Positions 19,076 to 28,420 of a stretch of DNA of 64,000 nt are shown piece after piece. How positions within the stretch are numbered: position 1 is the first letter of the stretch; each line of letters opens with the position of its first letter. The position numbers and the translations under genes are program-made. The notes beneath the pieces were generated by a model. That model made no database searches and was not told where the DNA came from. It worked only from the letters and a program-made list of their open reading frames with translations. Origin of the DNA: Nostocales cyanobacterium Centralia_MAG_434 (GTDB lineage: Bacteria; Cyanobacteriota; Cyanobacteriia; Cyanobacteriales; Nostocaceae). The stretch lies in assembly GCA_021324415.1 (NCBI GenBank), contig JAJPJF010000467.1, forward strand, positions 58,229 through 122,228, in the 5' to 3' direction.

Positions 19076-19619
19076 GAGTGAGGAGTTAGGAGTGTTATTC
19101 TACAATTAAAACTAAACCACCAACAGTTACGACGGGATAAATGTCAGTAATTGTTGGCGGTTTATGCAGAATCCAATTGAATGAGAAGAGTAGAAAATTA
19201 GATAAAATAATATTTTTTTACTAAGGTTGACAAGGTTCGCAATCTATTTTCTAAGAGCCATACATCCTTAATTCCAGCTAGGTAGGCATTTTTGGCTGTA
19301 GATTCAGACACCTCCAAAACAACTCTATGAACATAAGGCAAAAACATATTCACGGAGGATGTTATGGTCAAGCTATAGTTGCGAGCATATTAGAGCAGGA
19401 GGCACAGGCTCTAATTTAGAATCCTTTGAGGAAGAGGAAATTCTTACTTGTTTGTACCTGTTTTTAAATTAGCATCTCAATCCTAGAGGAAAGCTATAGA
19501 TTTACCAAATTTTATGACCATTAACTTCTCTTAACTTTTTCTTAATATTTCTATGTAAATAAATCCTGCTTTAAATTTGAGCGAAGATAACTGTGACGCC
19601 TTATAAAAATACGGCAGTA
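19076..19619. other. Intergenic, 544 bp
   Basis: Starts with GTTAGGAG heptamers (19067-19092), then AT-rich sequence between a plus-strand gene and the convergent WD40 gene. The only structure that stood out is a short open frame with a nearby GGAGG (19359-19472, listed separately). No terminator with a T-run was seen. Confidence 0.5.
19359..19472 (+). CDS. Possible 37-residue small protein
   Basis: ATG at 19359 opens 37 codons with non-random composition: CEHIRAGGTGSNLESFEEEE followed by a hydrophobic end (ILTCLYLFLN). GGAGG abuts this ATG with no spacing, which is unfavourable. The GGAGG is better placed for the ATG at 19364, which opens only four codons. The frame is open back to 19302 without another ATG. 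It could be a real small protein, the end of a decayed gene, or chance. Nothing was recognised. Confidence 0.25.
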   Translation: MLWSSYSCEHIRAGGTGSNLESFEEEEILTCLYLFLN

Positions 19620-21902
19620 TTAAGCTTGATAAGGCAACAGAGTAATCGTCTTATCCCCATTACCGGTGGCTAGTGTTTTACCGTCAGGGCTAAAAGCAAC
19701 ACAATAAATTGGTTCTTCATTTCCTGAAAAAGAGAGAAGTTCCTTGCCTGTGTCTACCTGCCATAGCTTGATCGTTTTGTCTTTACTACCACTTGCTAGA
19801 GTTTTGCCATCTAGACTAAAAGCAACAGAGCAAACTTGATCAAGATGTCCTGTGAGAGTATGGATTTCTTTTCCATTTGACAGTTGCCAAATCTTGATAG
19901 TCTTGTCTGTGCTACCACTGGCTAAAATTTTGCCATCTGGACTGAAAGCAACTGAATTAATACCGCCAGAGACATTAGAATGTCCTTTGAGAGTTAGGAA
20001 TTTATTATCAGATAAATACCAAATTTTAATAGTTTGATCATTTCCTGCACCACCACTAGCTAAAATCTTTCCATCTAAGCTGTATGCAACGCACAAAACC
20101 TCATCGGCGTGTCCTGGGATAGTATATATTCCTTTGAATTTTTCCATCGACCAAAGCTTGATAGTCTTATCTTTACTACCACTAGCTAAGATCTTGCCAT
20201 CAGGACTAAATACCACAGAATAAACCTTGTCTTCATGTCCTATAAATGTGCAAATTTCCTTGCCTGTCAAGACATCCCACAACTTAATGGTTTTGTCACT
20301 ACAGCCACTCGCTAAAGTCTTGCCATCAGGACTAAATGCAACTGAGTTAATTCCTCCAAAATAGGAAGAGTCTTTGTGTCCCTTAAGCGTGCGGTGTTCG
20401 TTGCTTCCTAAATCCCACAATTTGATAGTTTTGTCATAGCTACCACTAGCTAAAGTTTGTCCATCAGGACTAAATGCAACAGACATAACTTTATCGGAAT
20501 GACCTTGGAGGGTACGCTTAGAAGTTGTATTCTGCTTGATGAATGGCGATGAGTTTGTAGTGATATTTAGTGTAGAGTTTTGAACGGCTTGGTCTTGGTT
20601 GTGAAAATTATTTTGAGTAGAACTTGTTTGCTGTGCTGGTGAAACGGATACTGTTGATTTGGTGTTTGATAAGGGTTGTTCTTGAATGGAATGATTTCTG
20701 TGCACAGTAGATGAGGAGTTTTGAGCAGTGTTTATTTGCTGTATAGGTGGTGTTATTGGTTTTGAAGTGACACTCTGCTGAACTAGTGTTTCTGGGGGGT
20801 TTTCTTCTTGAGGCGATTGTTGTGTCGTTGGTTGTGAAGGTTGAGAGTTTAAATTTTCTATTTTTTTTAAAGTTGGTGGTGTATCCTGCGATTGCTGTTC
20901 AACTGTTTCTATTTTTTTTAAAGTTTGGGGTGCATCTTGCGACTGCTGTTCAACTAAAGTCAGCGATAAATTTAAAACTTGTAGTTCTGTCTGGATTTGA
21001 GAAATTTCATACTTTAATTCTTCTATCTGCTTATGAGTATTCGTGCTGATTCTTTGTGTAAGAGCATCAAGTTGAGCCAAACGCTGTCTGAGATCGCTGA
21101 TATCATAATCCTGCTGGTGACGTTGTAATTCCTGTATCTGTTGCTGAGTGGTTTGACTCAACTGTTTGGTTAAGGCGTCAAGCTGAACCAGACGCTGGTT
21201 AAGGGGTTCTATTTGCTTTTGAGTACTTGTATTTAGGTGTTCGGTTAGGGCATCAAGTTGAACAAGACGCTGTTTAAGATTGTCAATGTCATATTCTTGC
21301 TGGTGACGTTGTAATTCCTGTATCTGTTGTTGAGTGGTTTGACTCAACTGTTTTGTCATCGCGTCAAGCTGAACCAGACGCTGATTCAGGGGGTCAATCT
21401 GTTTTTGAGTATTTATACTTAATTGCTCCGCAAGGGCGTCAAGTTGAGTGAGATGTTCGTTAAAAGCGTCAGCATTGTTCTCTTGTTGATGGCGTTGTAA
21501 TTCTTGTATTTGTTGTTGAGTGCTTTGGCTTAATTGTTGTGTTAAATTATCAAGTTTAGTGAGACGTTGTGTAAAAACATCAATACTATACTGGTAGTTA
21601 TTCCGCAATTGCTCAATTTGCTGCCCTGTTGTCGCATTGTGTTTTTGCATCCAAGTATCGAAGTTTTCCAAACGTTGTCTCAGTGGATCGATCATGAGGT
21701 CAAGTTTGACAAGTGCAGCTTGATGATCCTGCTGGTTCAAATACTTTAACCGCTCTCGATTAGCAATGTTCAACCCAATAGTTAAAGTTAGGGGTGCGAC
21801 AGCATAGACAACCTGTTGCGTAACTGCTGCTGTGACGATTCCTACTGTAGACAGAGATAGAGAGGCGTATTCACTCACTTCTAACCAATGGAGTTTTGTC
21901 AT
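19620..21902 (-). CDS. Membrane-anchored coiled-coil protein with seven WD40 repeats
   Basis: A 760-residue protein. Residues 15-45 form a hydrophobic anchor. Residues 60-310 are a long coiled coil built of 61-residue tandem units containing LSQTTQQQIQELQRHQQ and LNQRLVQLDALT; in DNA the period is 183 bp (21113, 21296, 21479). A Gln/Ser/Thr/Pro-rich linker spans 310-465. Residues 466-760 carry seven WD40 repeats (GH....V.SVAFSPDGK.LASGS.DKTIKLW), enough for one closed propeller. WD40 domains are protein-interaction platforms; no enzymatic domain is fused. A DnaJ-TPR gene lies 160 bp upstream on the same strand and could be co-transcribed. The partner is unknown. Confidence 0.88.
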   Translation of the reverse strand: MTKLHWLEVSEYASLSLSTVGIVTAAVTQQVVYAVAPLTLTIGLNIANRERLKYLNQQDHQAALVKLDLMIDPLRQRLENFDTWMQKHNATTGQQIEQLRNNYQYSIDVFTQRLTKLDNLTQQLSQSTQQQIQELQRHQQENNADAFNEHLTQLDALAEQLSINTQKQIDPLNQRLVQLDAMTKQLSQTTQQQIQELQRHQQEYDIDNLKQRLVQLDALTEHLNTSTQKQIEPLNQRLVQLDALTKQLSQTTQQQIQELQRHQQDYDISDLRQRLAQLDALTQRISTNTHKQIEELKYEISQIQTELQVLNLSLTLVEQQSQDAPQTLKKIETVEQQSQDTPPTLKKIENLNSQPSQPTTQQSPQEENPPETLVQQSVTSKPITPPIQQINTAQNSSSTVHRNHSIQEQPLSNTKSTVSVSPAQQTSSTQNNFHNQDQAVQNSTLNITTNSSPFIKQNTTSKRTLQGHSDKVMSVAFSPDGQTLASGSYDKTIKLWDLGSNEHRTLKGHKDSSYFGGINSVAFSPDGKTLASGCSDKTIKLWDVLTGKEICTFIGHEDKVYSVVFSPDGKILASGSKDKTIKLWSMEKFKGIYTIPGHADEVLCVAYSLDGKILASGGAGNDQTIKIWYLSDNKFLTLKGHSNVSGGINSVAFSPDGKILASGSTDKTIKIWQLSNGKEIHTLTGHLDQVCSVAFSLDGKTLASGSKDKTIKLWQVDTGKELLSFSGNEEPIYCVAFSPDGKTLATGNGDKTITLLPYQA

Positions 21903-22061
21903 GGATTAACTACTGTACTTAATTCTTAAAGAAAAAATAGCGGGCAGTGTTTTGCTGATTTATCCTTATTTTTTTATAGGAACCCTTTCCAATCTGTGCC
22001 GAGAATTCCCTAGCATCTATCTATAGGCTATCTAAAACCAATGTTTTGGGTGACAAAGACT

Positions 22062-22655
22062 TCATCTAAATTTCCATTTGAACCTTAGTAAGCGCCTGAA
22101 CCATTGGAAAATTTTTTGAATGAGGGATTTCGGCTTTGATTTCCTTTTTGAGGCTGCTGATGCCCAGACAGAAGAAGTTTCTTGTTTATGTTTCTTATCT
22201 TCCATCTGTGTAGCTTTATTCAAGTCTGAGGTAGCTCGATATTCATATCCCAGTTGAGAGCAAATAAAGCCACGGTATTTATATGCTTCAACATAGTAAG
22301 GATTGAGATGAATAGCTCGAGTAAAGTTTGCGATCGCTTCCTCATACCTTCCTTGTTTTGCATTCTCCACTCCCCAATTATAGAAATTTTCAGCATTGGA
22401 GCGATTAGTATAAATTTTTGTTTGATAAGATATAGTCTCAGGAATTGTTTGATAAGACTTAAGCTTGTTATAAGCTTCGTTGATTTGTTTGAGTTTTTCC
22501 TCTGCTTCCTGCTTCTGCTGTGGATGAGGAAAACGATCTGGATGCCAGACTTTAACTAGCTTACGATAAGCTTGCTTAATATCGGTTTGTGATGCACCCG
22601 GTTTCAGCCTTAAGGTAGAGTATGCATCATTTATGTCAAGGCCATCATCACGCAT
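22062..22655 (-). CDS. DnaJ-domain protein with TPR repeats
   Basis: A 197-residue protein. Residues 8-65 form a J domain with an intact HPD triplet (KVWHPDRFPHPQQK), so it should stimulate an Hsp70/DnaK ATPase. Residues 88-155 carry about two TPR units (YNWGVENAKQGRYEEAIANF, AYKYRGFICSQLGYEYRATS). The C-terminus is strongly basic and aromatic (LIQKIFQWFRRLLRFKWKFR), suggesting membrane or nucleic-acid contact. The arrangement fits a substrate-recruiting co-chaperone. The WD40 coiled-coil gene follows on the same strand. No second zinc-finger region exists, so it is a type III J protein. Confidence 0.88.
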   Translation of the reverse strand: MRDDGLDINDAYSTLRLKPGASQTDIKQAYRKLVKVWHPDRFPHPQQKQEAEEKLKQINEAYNKLKSYQTIPETISYQTKIYTNRSNAENFYNWGVENAKQGRYEEAIANFTRAIHLNPYYVEAYKYRGFICSQLGYEYRATSDLNKATQMEDKKHKQETSSVWASAASKRKSKPKSLIQKIFQWFRRLLRFKWKFR

Positions 22656-22854
22656 ACTGGGAAAATAAGCAGCAATTGTAACTCCATGTTAACTATTCAA
22701 GAGAAAATCTTTTTACTAAATTCAAACAGTTACTAGTATCTGCTTTTAGAACCAAAGTAGTCGTCATTGCCTGAAAGGTTAGTATGACTACTTAACTTTG
22801 ATAAAAGAAGTCATGTTTTTGGCGAATGTTCCTCAAACAAATAAAAAGCAATGA

Positions 22855-24000
<1,146 letters not shown>

Positions 24001-24030
24001 AAATGGTATCATCAGAAGTGGTATCTATTT

Positions 24031-24104
24031 GGGGCTGTAGCTCAGCTGGATAGAGCGAGCGCCTCCTAAGCGCTAGGTCGCCGGTTCGAATCTGGCCAGT
24101 CCCG
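24031..24104 (+). tRNA. trnR: tRNA-Arg(CCU)
   Basis: A 74-base cloverleaf. Acceptor GGGGCTG pairs with CAGTCCC (one G-T), discriminator G. D arm GCTC..GAGC, anticodon loop CTCCTAA giving CCU, T arm GCCGG-TTCGAAT-CTGGC with one G-T pair. CCA is not encoded. Confidence 0.95.
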
Positions 24105-24215
24105 TGAGGTTAAAAAATTAAATAAATTTGTGCACAAGAGAGTTTCATCTGCTTAAATAGCGGATAAAATCCTCCATTTCTGCAACGCGAAAGAATAACT
24201 GTTTAAACAAATTAA

Positions 24216-24782
24216 GTGGATAGAACCTTGAATAAGTTACTATCTAGGGGCATTTATTTACTCGCCCTACCATTAGTGGTGCTGTGGGGTTACAAGGAAA
24301 TCAAAAGTCAATTCTTACAACCCCAGGCGATTTTAGTACTGGGTGGTTCGACGTCTAAATTAGAACGAGAGAAATTTACAGCAGATTTTGCTCGTAAACA
24401 CCCAAATTTACCTATCTGGATTTCTGGAGGGAGTCCTCCTAAGATCACTAGACAGGTATTTGCCAAAGCTGGAGTGAATACTAAACTCTTACACTTAGAC
24501 TATGAAGCGAATAACACAGTAGAGAACTTCACAACCATAGTAGATAATTTGAGTCATAGCGGAATTAAGAGTGTGTATTTAATTACCTCAGACTTTCATA
24601 TGCGCCGTGCTCAGGTTATCGGAGATATTGTTTTAGGTAGTCGGGGAATTGCTTTTAAACCCATACCAGTTCCCTCTCAACGCTCTCCTGAGCCAATTGC
24701 AAAATCCATTCGTGACGGGGCAAGAGCTATACTTTGGGTAGCCACCGGTTATACAGGTGGAGACGACGTTAGAGATAAATAG
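24216..24782 (+). CDS. YdcF/SanA-like DUF218 protein
   Basis: A 188-residue protein beginning at GTG, with a membrane segment at residues 10-25 (GIYLLALPLVVLWGY). The DUF218 core follows: AILVLGGS, ISGGSPPKIT, LDYEANNTVENF (the acidic/Asn cluster of the family) and LITSDFHMRRAQVIG. Members such as ElyC, SanA and YdcF are linked to envelope biogenesis and vancomycin or lysis phenotypes, but the chemistry is not settled. An intrinsic terminator follows at once, so it is a single-gene unit. Confidence 0.86.
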   Translation: MDRTLNKLLSRGIYLLALPLVVLWGYKEIKSQFLQPQAILVLGGSTSKLEREKFTADFARKHPNLPIWISGGSPPKITRQVFAKAGVNTKLLHLDYEANNTVENFTTIVDNLSHSGIKSVYLITSDFHMRRAQVIGDIVLGSRGIAFKPIPVPSQRSPEPIAKSIRDGARAILWVATGYTGGDDVRDK

Positions 24783-24794
24783 TCAATTGATGAG

Positions 24795-24826
24795 AACCCC
24801 AATTTCTTCAGGAAACTGGGGTTTTT
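24795..24826 (+). terminator. Rho-independent terminator of the DUF218 gene
   Basis: Arms AACCCCA / TGGGGTT around a partly paired loop, followed by TTTTTG; 12 bp after the stop codon. Confidence 0.85.
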
Positions 24827-24875
24827 GCCTCTCATCCACCTTTAACTTGAATGAGAAGATTCAGGAAAATGTTTC

Positions 24876-26519
24876 TTACACAGTACAATTTAATTGACCG
24901 GCTTTCTGAGTAAAGCGAGTGTTTTCTCGATAGTCTACAGGACAATCAATCACAGCTGGGACATTCTGTGCTAATGCGTCTTTGAGAATGGGAACCAAAT
25001 CAGTCGTTGATTCTACGCGATAGCCTTTCAGACCCATGCTTTCTGCTAATTTAACAAAATCAGGATTGCTGAAGTTGACAAAAGCTGATTGACCTTTGCC
25101 AAAGTAATTTTCTTGCTTCCACTTCACTAAGCCGTAGCCACCATCATTAAAAATTAAAGTGACAAAGGGAGTTCCAACACGCAAAGCAGTTTCTAATTCT
25201 TGGCAATTCATCATGAAACCTCCATCCCCAGTGACAGCAACAACTTTGCGGTTAGGATAAACAAGTTTGGCAGCTAAAGCACCAGGAATAGCAATACCCA
25301 TTGCGGCAAAGCCATTGGAGATTATGCAAGTATTGGGACTATGGCAATGATAATGACGGGCTATCCACATTTTATGTGCGCCTACATCAGATATAACAAT
25401 ATCTTCTGGACCCATCACTTGCCGCAAATCATAAATTAACTTTTGTGGCTTAATAGGAAATCCGTCATCATGAGCATGCTGTTCATAATCTGAGCGAATA
25501 TTTGCTCGTAAGCCAATAGCATATGGATTAGGTTTACCATGACGATCTGCTAATTTTAAGATTTCATTGAGAGAGTCTGAAATATCTCCGACAACTTCAA
25601 TGTTAGGGATATAACTACTGTCAATTTCTGCAGGGTTTGCTCCAATATGAATGATTGGAATGTTACCATTAGGATTCCATTTTTTTGGAGAAAACTCGAT
25701 CAAATCATAGCCAATCGCAATTACTAAATCTGTATTATCAAACCCACAATTAACAAAATCACGTTGCTGTAAGCCTACAGACCATAACGCTAAGGAATGA
25801 GTATAGGGAATCACTCCTTTGCCCATGAAAGTGTTAGCAACAGGAATATTCATCTCAGTAGAAAATTGAGTCACGGCGTCACTGGCATGAGCGCGGATCG
25901 CACCATTGCCTACTAAGATAATTGGATGAGTTGCCTGAGAAATTGCTGCTGCTGCTGTCCTAATACTATGAAAAGAGGCAAAAGTTTTTTCGACATCGCC
26001 CTTACACAGGGGTTTGCCTTCAACTGGCATAGCAGCAATGTTTTCTGGCAAATCAATGTGAACTGCACCTGGTTTTTCAGTTTGTGCAACTTTAAAAGCC
26101 TTACGCACAACTTCAGGTGTAATACTTGGCCGGACAATTTGCTTATTCCACTTTGTGACAGGTGCAAACATTGCCACCAAATCTAAATACTGGTGGGATT
26201 CTATGTGCATTCTATCAGTACCTACTTGTCCAGTAATTGCTACTAGAGGTGCACCATCTAGGTTTGCATCTGCTACCCCAGTCATCAAGTTAGTTGCTCC
26301 AGGACCAAGCGTAGACAGACAAACCCCTGCTTTTCCTGTCAGGCGTCCGTAGACATCTGCCATAAACGCTGCACCTTGTTCATGACGGGTGGTAATAAAG
26401 TGGATGGAGGAGTTTTTCAATGCTTCCAAGACGTGTAGGTTTTCTTCGCCAGGAAGTCCGAAAACGTATTGCACCCCTTCATTTTCCAAACACTGTACTA
26501 GTAGTTCTGCTGTATTCAT
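24876..26519 (-). CDS. Probable 2-oxoglutarate decarboxylase (acetolactate-synthase-like TPP enzyme)
   Basis: A 547-residue thiamine-diphosphate enzyme. The N-terminal domain has GLPGEENLHVLEAL and the catalytic Glu in TRHEQGAAFMADVYGR; the C-terminal TPP/Mg motif is VTGDGGFMMNCQELETA...NDGGYGLVK. Generic annotation would be acetolactate synthase. The sequence and especially its pairing with succinic semialdehyde dehydrogenase match the cyanobacterial 2-oxoglutarate decarboxylase described in Synechococcus PCC 7002 (A2770/A2771), which replaces 2-oxoglutarate dehydrogenase in the TCA cycle. No regulatory ilvN-type subunit is nearby. AGGAGT precedes the ATG. It is the second gene of a likely two-gene operon. 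Confidence 0.85.
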   Translation of the reverse strand: MNTAELLVQCLENEGVQYVFGLPGEENLHVLEALKNSSIHFITTRHEQGAAFMADVYGRLTGKAGVCLSTLGPGATNLMTGVADANLDGAPLVAITGQVGTDRMHIESHQYLDLVAMFAPVTKWNKQIVRPSITPEVVRKAFKVAQTEKPGAVHIDLPENIAAMPVEGKPLCKGDVEKTFASFHSIRTAAAAISQATHPIILVGNGAIRAHASDAVTQFSTEMNIPVANTFMGKGVIPYTHSLALWSVGLQQRDFVNCGFDNTDLVIAIGYDLIEFSPKKWNPNGNIPIIHIGANPAEIDSSYIPNIEVVGDISDSLNEILKLADRHGKPNPYAIGLRANIRSDYEQHAHDDGFPIKPQKLIYDLRQVMGPEDIVISDVGAHKMWIARHYHCHSPNTCIISNGFAAMGIAIPGALAAKLVYPNRKVVAVTGDGGFMMNCQELETALRVGTPFVTLIFNDGGYGLVKWKQENYFGKGQSAFVNFSNPDFVKLAESMGLKGYRVESTTDLVPILKDALAQNVPAVIDCPVDYRENTRFTQKAGQLNCTV

Positions 26520-26665
26520 TTAATTTTCTCACTCCTGCGAAAAATTGAGATATTTAGATTGGGATCTGCCGGGTGTTTAGTTTTGAGGTTATTTAATTAG
26601 TAGTTAGTGGGTATTTTTGATAACTAACAACTGACAACTAACTATTAATAATTCCCAATCTAAAA

Positions 26666-28033
26666 TCACTTCACCCACACAGTTTTAACATTGACAAATT
26701 CTTGTATGCCCTGGATACTCAACTCCCTTCCATAACCAGAACGCTTGATCCCACCAAAGGGCAATCGGGGATCAGACTTTACCATACCGTTGATAAATAC
26801 TGCACCAGCTTCAATTTCTTCGATTAAGCGATCGCGTTCTTGGTCATTCGTTGTCCAAGCACTAGCGCCTAAGCCAAATGGTGTGGAATTTGCAACTTTA
26901 ATGGCGGCATCAATATCTGGAACACGAAACAACAAAGCTACCGGACCAAAAAATTCTTCTTGTTCTGCGAAACTACCTGGAGGAATTTCTGTAATAATTG
27001 TTGGTGGATAAAAATTACCTGGACGATCTGATAAAGGATGTCCACCTATGAGGAGTTTCGCACCTTCTTTGACGGTGGTTTGTACTTGTTGATCCAATTC
27101 CTTGACAAGATCGGGAGTTGCCAATGGTCCCAAATCGGTGTCCGGGTGCATAGGGTCGCCGACTTTGAGCACGGCAAATTTTTCCAGCAACAGCTGTTCA
27201 AATTTGTCTGCGATCGCATCAACTACAATGAATCGTTTTGCAGCAATACAAGATTGCCCATTGTTCAACATCCGTGCTGTCGTTGCAAATGACGCTGCTG
27301 TTTCTAGATCTGCACTTTCCAGCACAATGAATGGATCGCTTCCTCCCAATTCCAATACGGTTTTTTTAATTTGTTTCCCTGCTGCTTGTGCTAGGCTTGC
27401 ACCCGCTGCTTCGCTTCCTGTTAAGGTAGCAGCTTTCACACGCTCATCCGCAATTAAGTTGGCAACCTGAGAAGCACCAATGAGCAGCGTTTGAAACACC
27501 CCTATCGGGAAACCTGCACGTTTTATGATTTCTTCAATTGCCAAGGCACATTGCGGTACGTTGGAAGCATGTTTTAGTAATCCCACGTTCCCGGCCATCA
27601 GTGCTGGTGCAACAAAGCGGAATACCTGCCAGAATGGGAAATTCCACGGCATTACTGCGAGAATAATTCCTAATGGCTGGTAGCGGACAAAACTATGACT
27701 AGCATCCGTTTTGACTGGCACATCGGCAAGAAAATCGGCGGCGTTTTCGGCATAGTATTGACAAACGAGAGCACATTTTTCTACTTCACCCAGTGCAGCT
27801 TTGAAGGGCTTACCCATTTCCAGGGTCATCAACTTCGCAAATTCAGCCTTTTCTTGCTCTAGAATCTCAGCGCATGATTTCATCCACAGCGATCGCGACT
27901 CAAAATTAGTCTTACGATACTGCTCAAAAGTCTGTTGTGCCAAATCTATTTTAGTGGCAATTTCTGCATCGTTCAGCGGCTCAAATGTTTTGAGCAACTC
28001 CCCGGTTGCAGGATTAATGGTGGCGATAGCCAT
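26666..28033 (-). CDS. Succinate-semialdehyde dehydrogenase
   Basis: A 455-residue aldehyde dehydrogenase. It has the catalytic Cys in NNGQSCIAAKRF, the general-base Glu in VLELGGSDPF, and the cofactor region MPWNFPFWQVFRF. N-terminus MAIATINPATGELLKTFEP and the short total length fit cyanobacterial/E. coli Sad-GabD type enzymes that oxidise succinic semialdehyde to succinate. It lies 146 bp upstream of the 2-oxoglutarate decarboxylase on the same strand, so the two would convert 2-oxoglutarate to succinate. A GGGAGG ribosome site supports the ATG. Confidence 0.92.
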   Translation of the reverse strand: MAIATINPATGELLKTFEPLNDAEIATKIDLAQQTFEQYRKTNFESRSLWMKSCAEILEQEKAEFAKLMTLEMGKPFKAALGEVEKCALVCQYYAENAADFLADVPVKTDASHSFVRYQPLGIILAVMPWNFPFWQVFRFVAPALMAGNVGLLKHASNVPQCALAIEEIIKRAGFPIGVFQTLLIGASQVANLIADERVKAATLTGSEAAGASLAQAAGKQIKKTVLELGGSDPFIVLESADLETAASFATTARMLNNGQSCIAAKRFIVVDAIADKFEQLLLEKFAVLKVGDPMHPDTDLGPLATPDLVKELDQQVQTTVKEGAKLLIGGHPLSDRPGNFYPPTIITEIPPGSFAEQEEFFGPVALLFRVPDIDAAIKVANSTPFGLGASAWTTNDQERDRLIEEIEAGAVFINGMVKSDPRLPFGGIKRSGYGRELSIQGIQEFVNVKTVWVK

Positions 28034-28420
28034 TACCTGACCTCCCGTTAAAAAATCGCTTCAAGTAGCTCCTCTTGTTACTAAATCCCTATTATGGACA
28101 CTACCACCCAAATTTTAGTCTTTCAGCAAAGGCTTAATTTCTAAATGTTAAAGTTTCGCAACTATAACTAGAAGCAAAAAATACTACTTAATAAAGTGTA
28201 TTTACTTAGAAGATTGTAAAATATTAAGTTCAGATTGATATTGTTAAACAACTATGTCATGTATTGTTTACTACTTCAATAAAATTGAAAATTAAAAATC
28301 AAAAATTAAAAATTGTTTCTTAAATGCAGGTAAGCCATAGCAGGAGGCTCTGCTATCTGCCTTATTCCCCTAATATTCTTTTCCCAACAACTACGCAATC
28401 ACTTTAAACACAACTCCGTA
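28034..28420. other. Intergenic, 387 bp
   Basis: Very AT-rich gap between two minus-strand genes, with simple ATTAAAAATCAAAAATTAAAAATT runs near 28283. It should contain the SSADH promoter on the minus strand. Apart from one small hairpin (28337-28356) nothing was recognised. Confidence 0.5.
28337..28356 (-). terminator. Small hairpin downstream of the cyclase gene
   Basis: Perfect 7-bp stem ATAGCAG / CTGCTAT with loop GAGGCT, about 65 bp after the cyclase stop on the minus strand. No T-run, so a weak terminator at best. Confidence 0.4.

Noticed and set aside
24876..26519. Plain acetolactate synthase (ilvB) identity
   Set aside because: Gene pairing with succinic semialdehyde dehydrogenase and overall sequence fit the cyanobacterial 2-oxoglutarate decarboxylase better; ilvB is kept only as the fallback.
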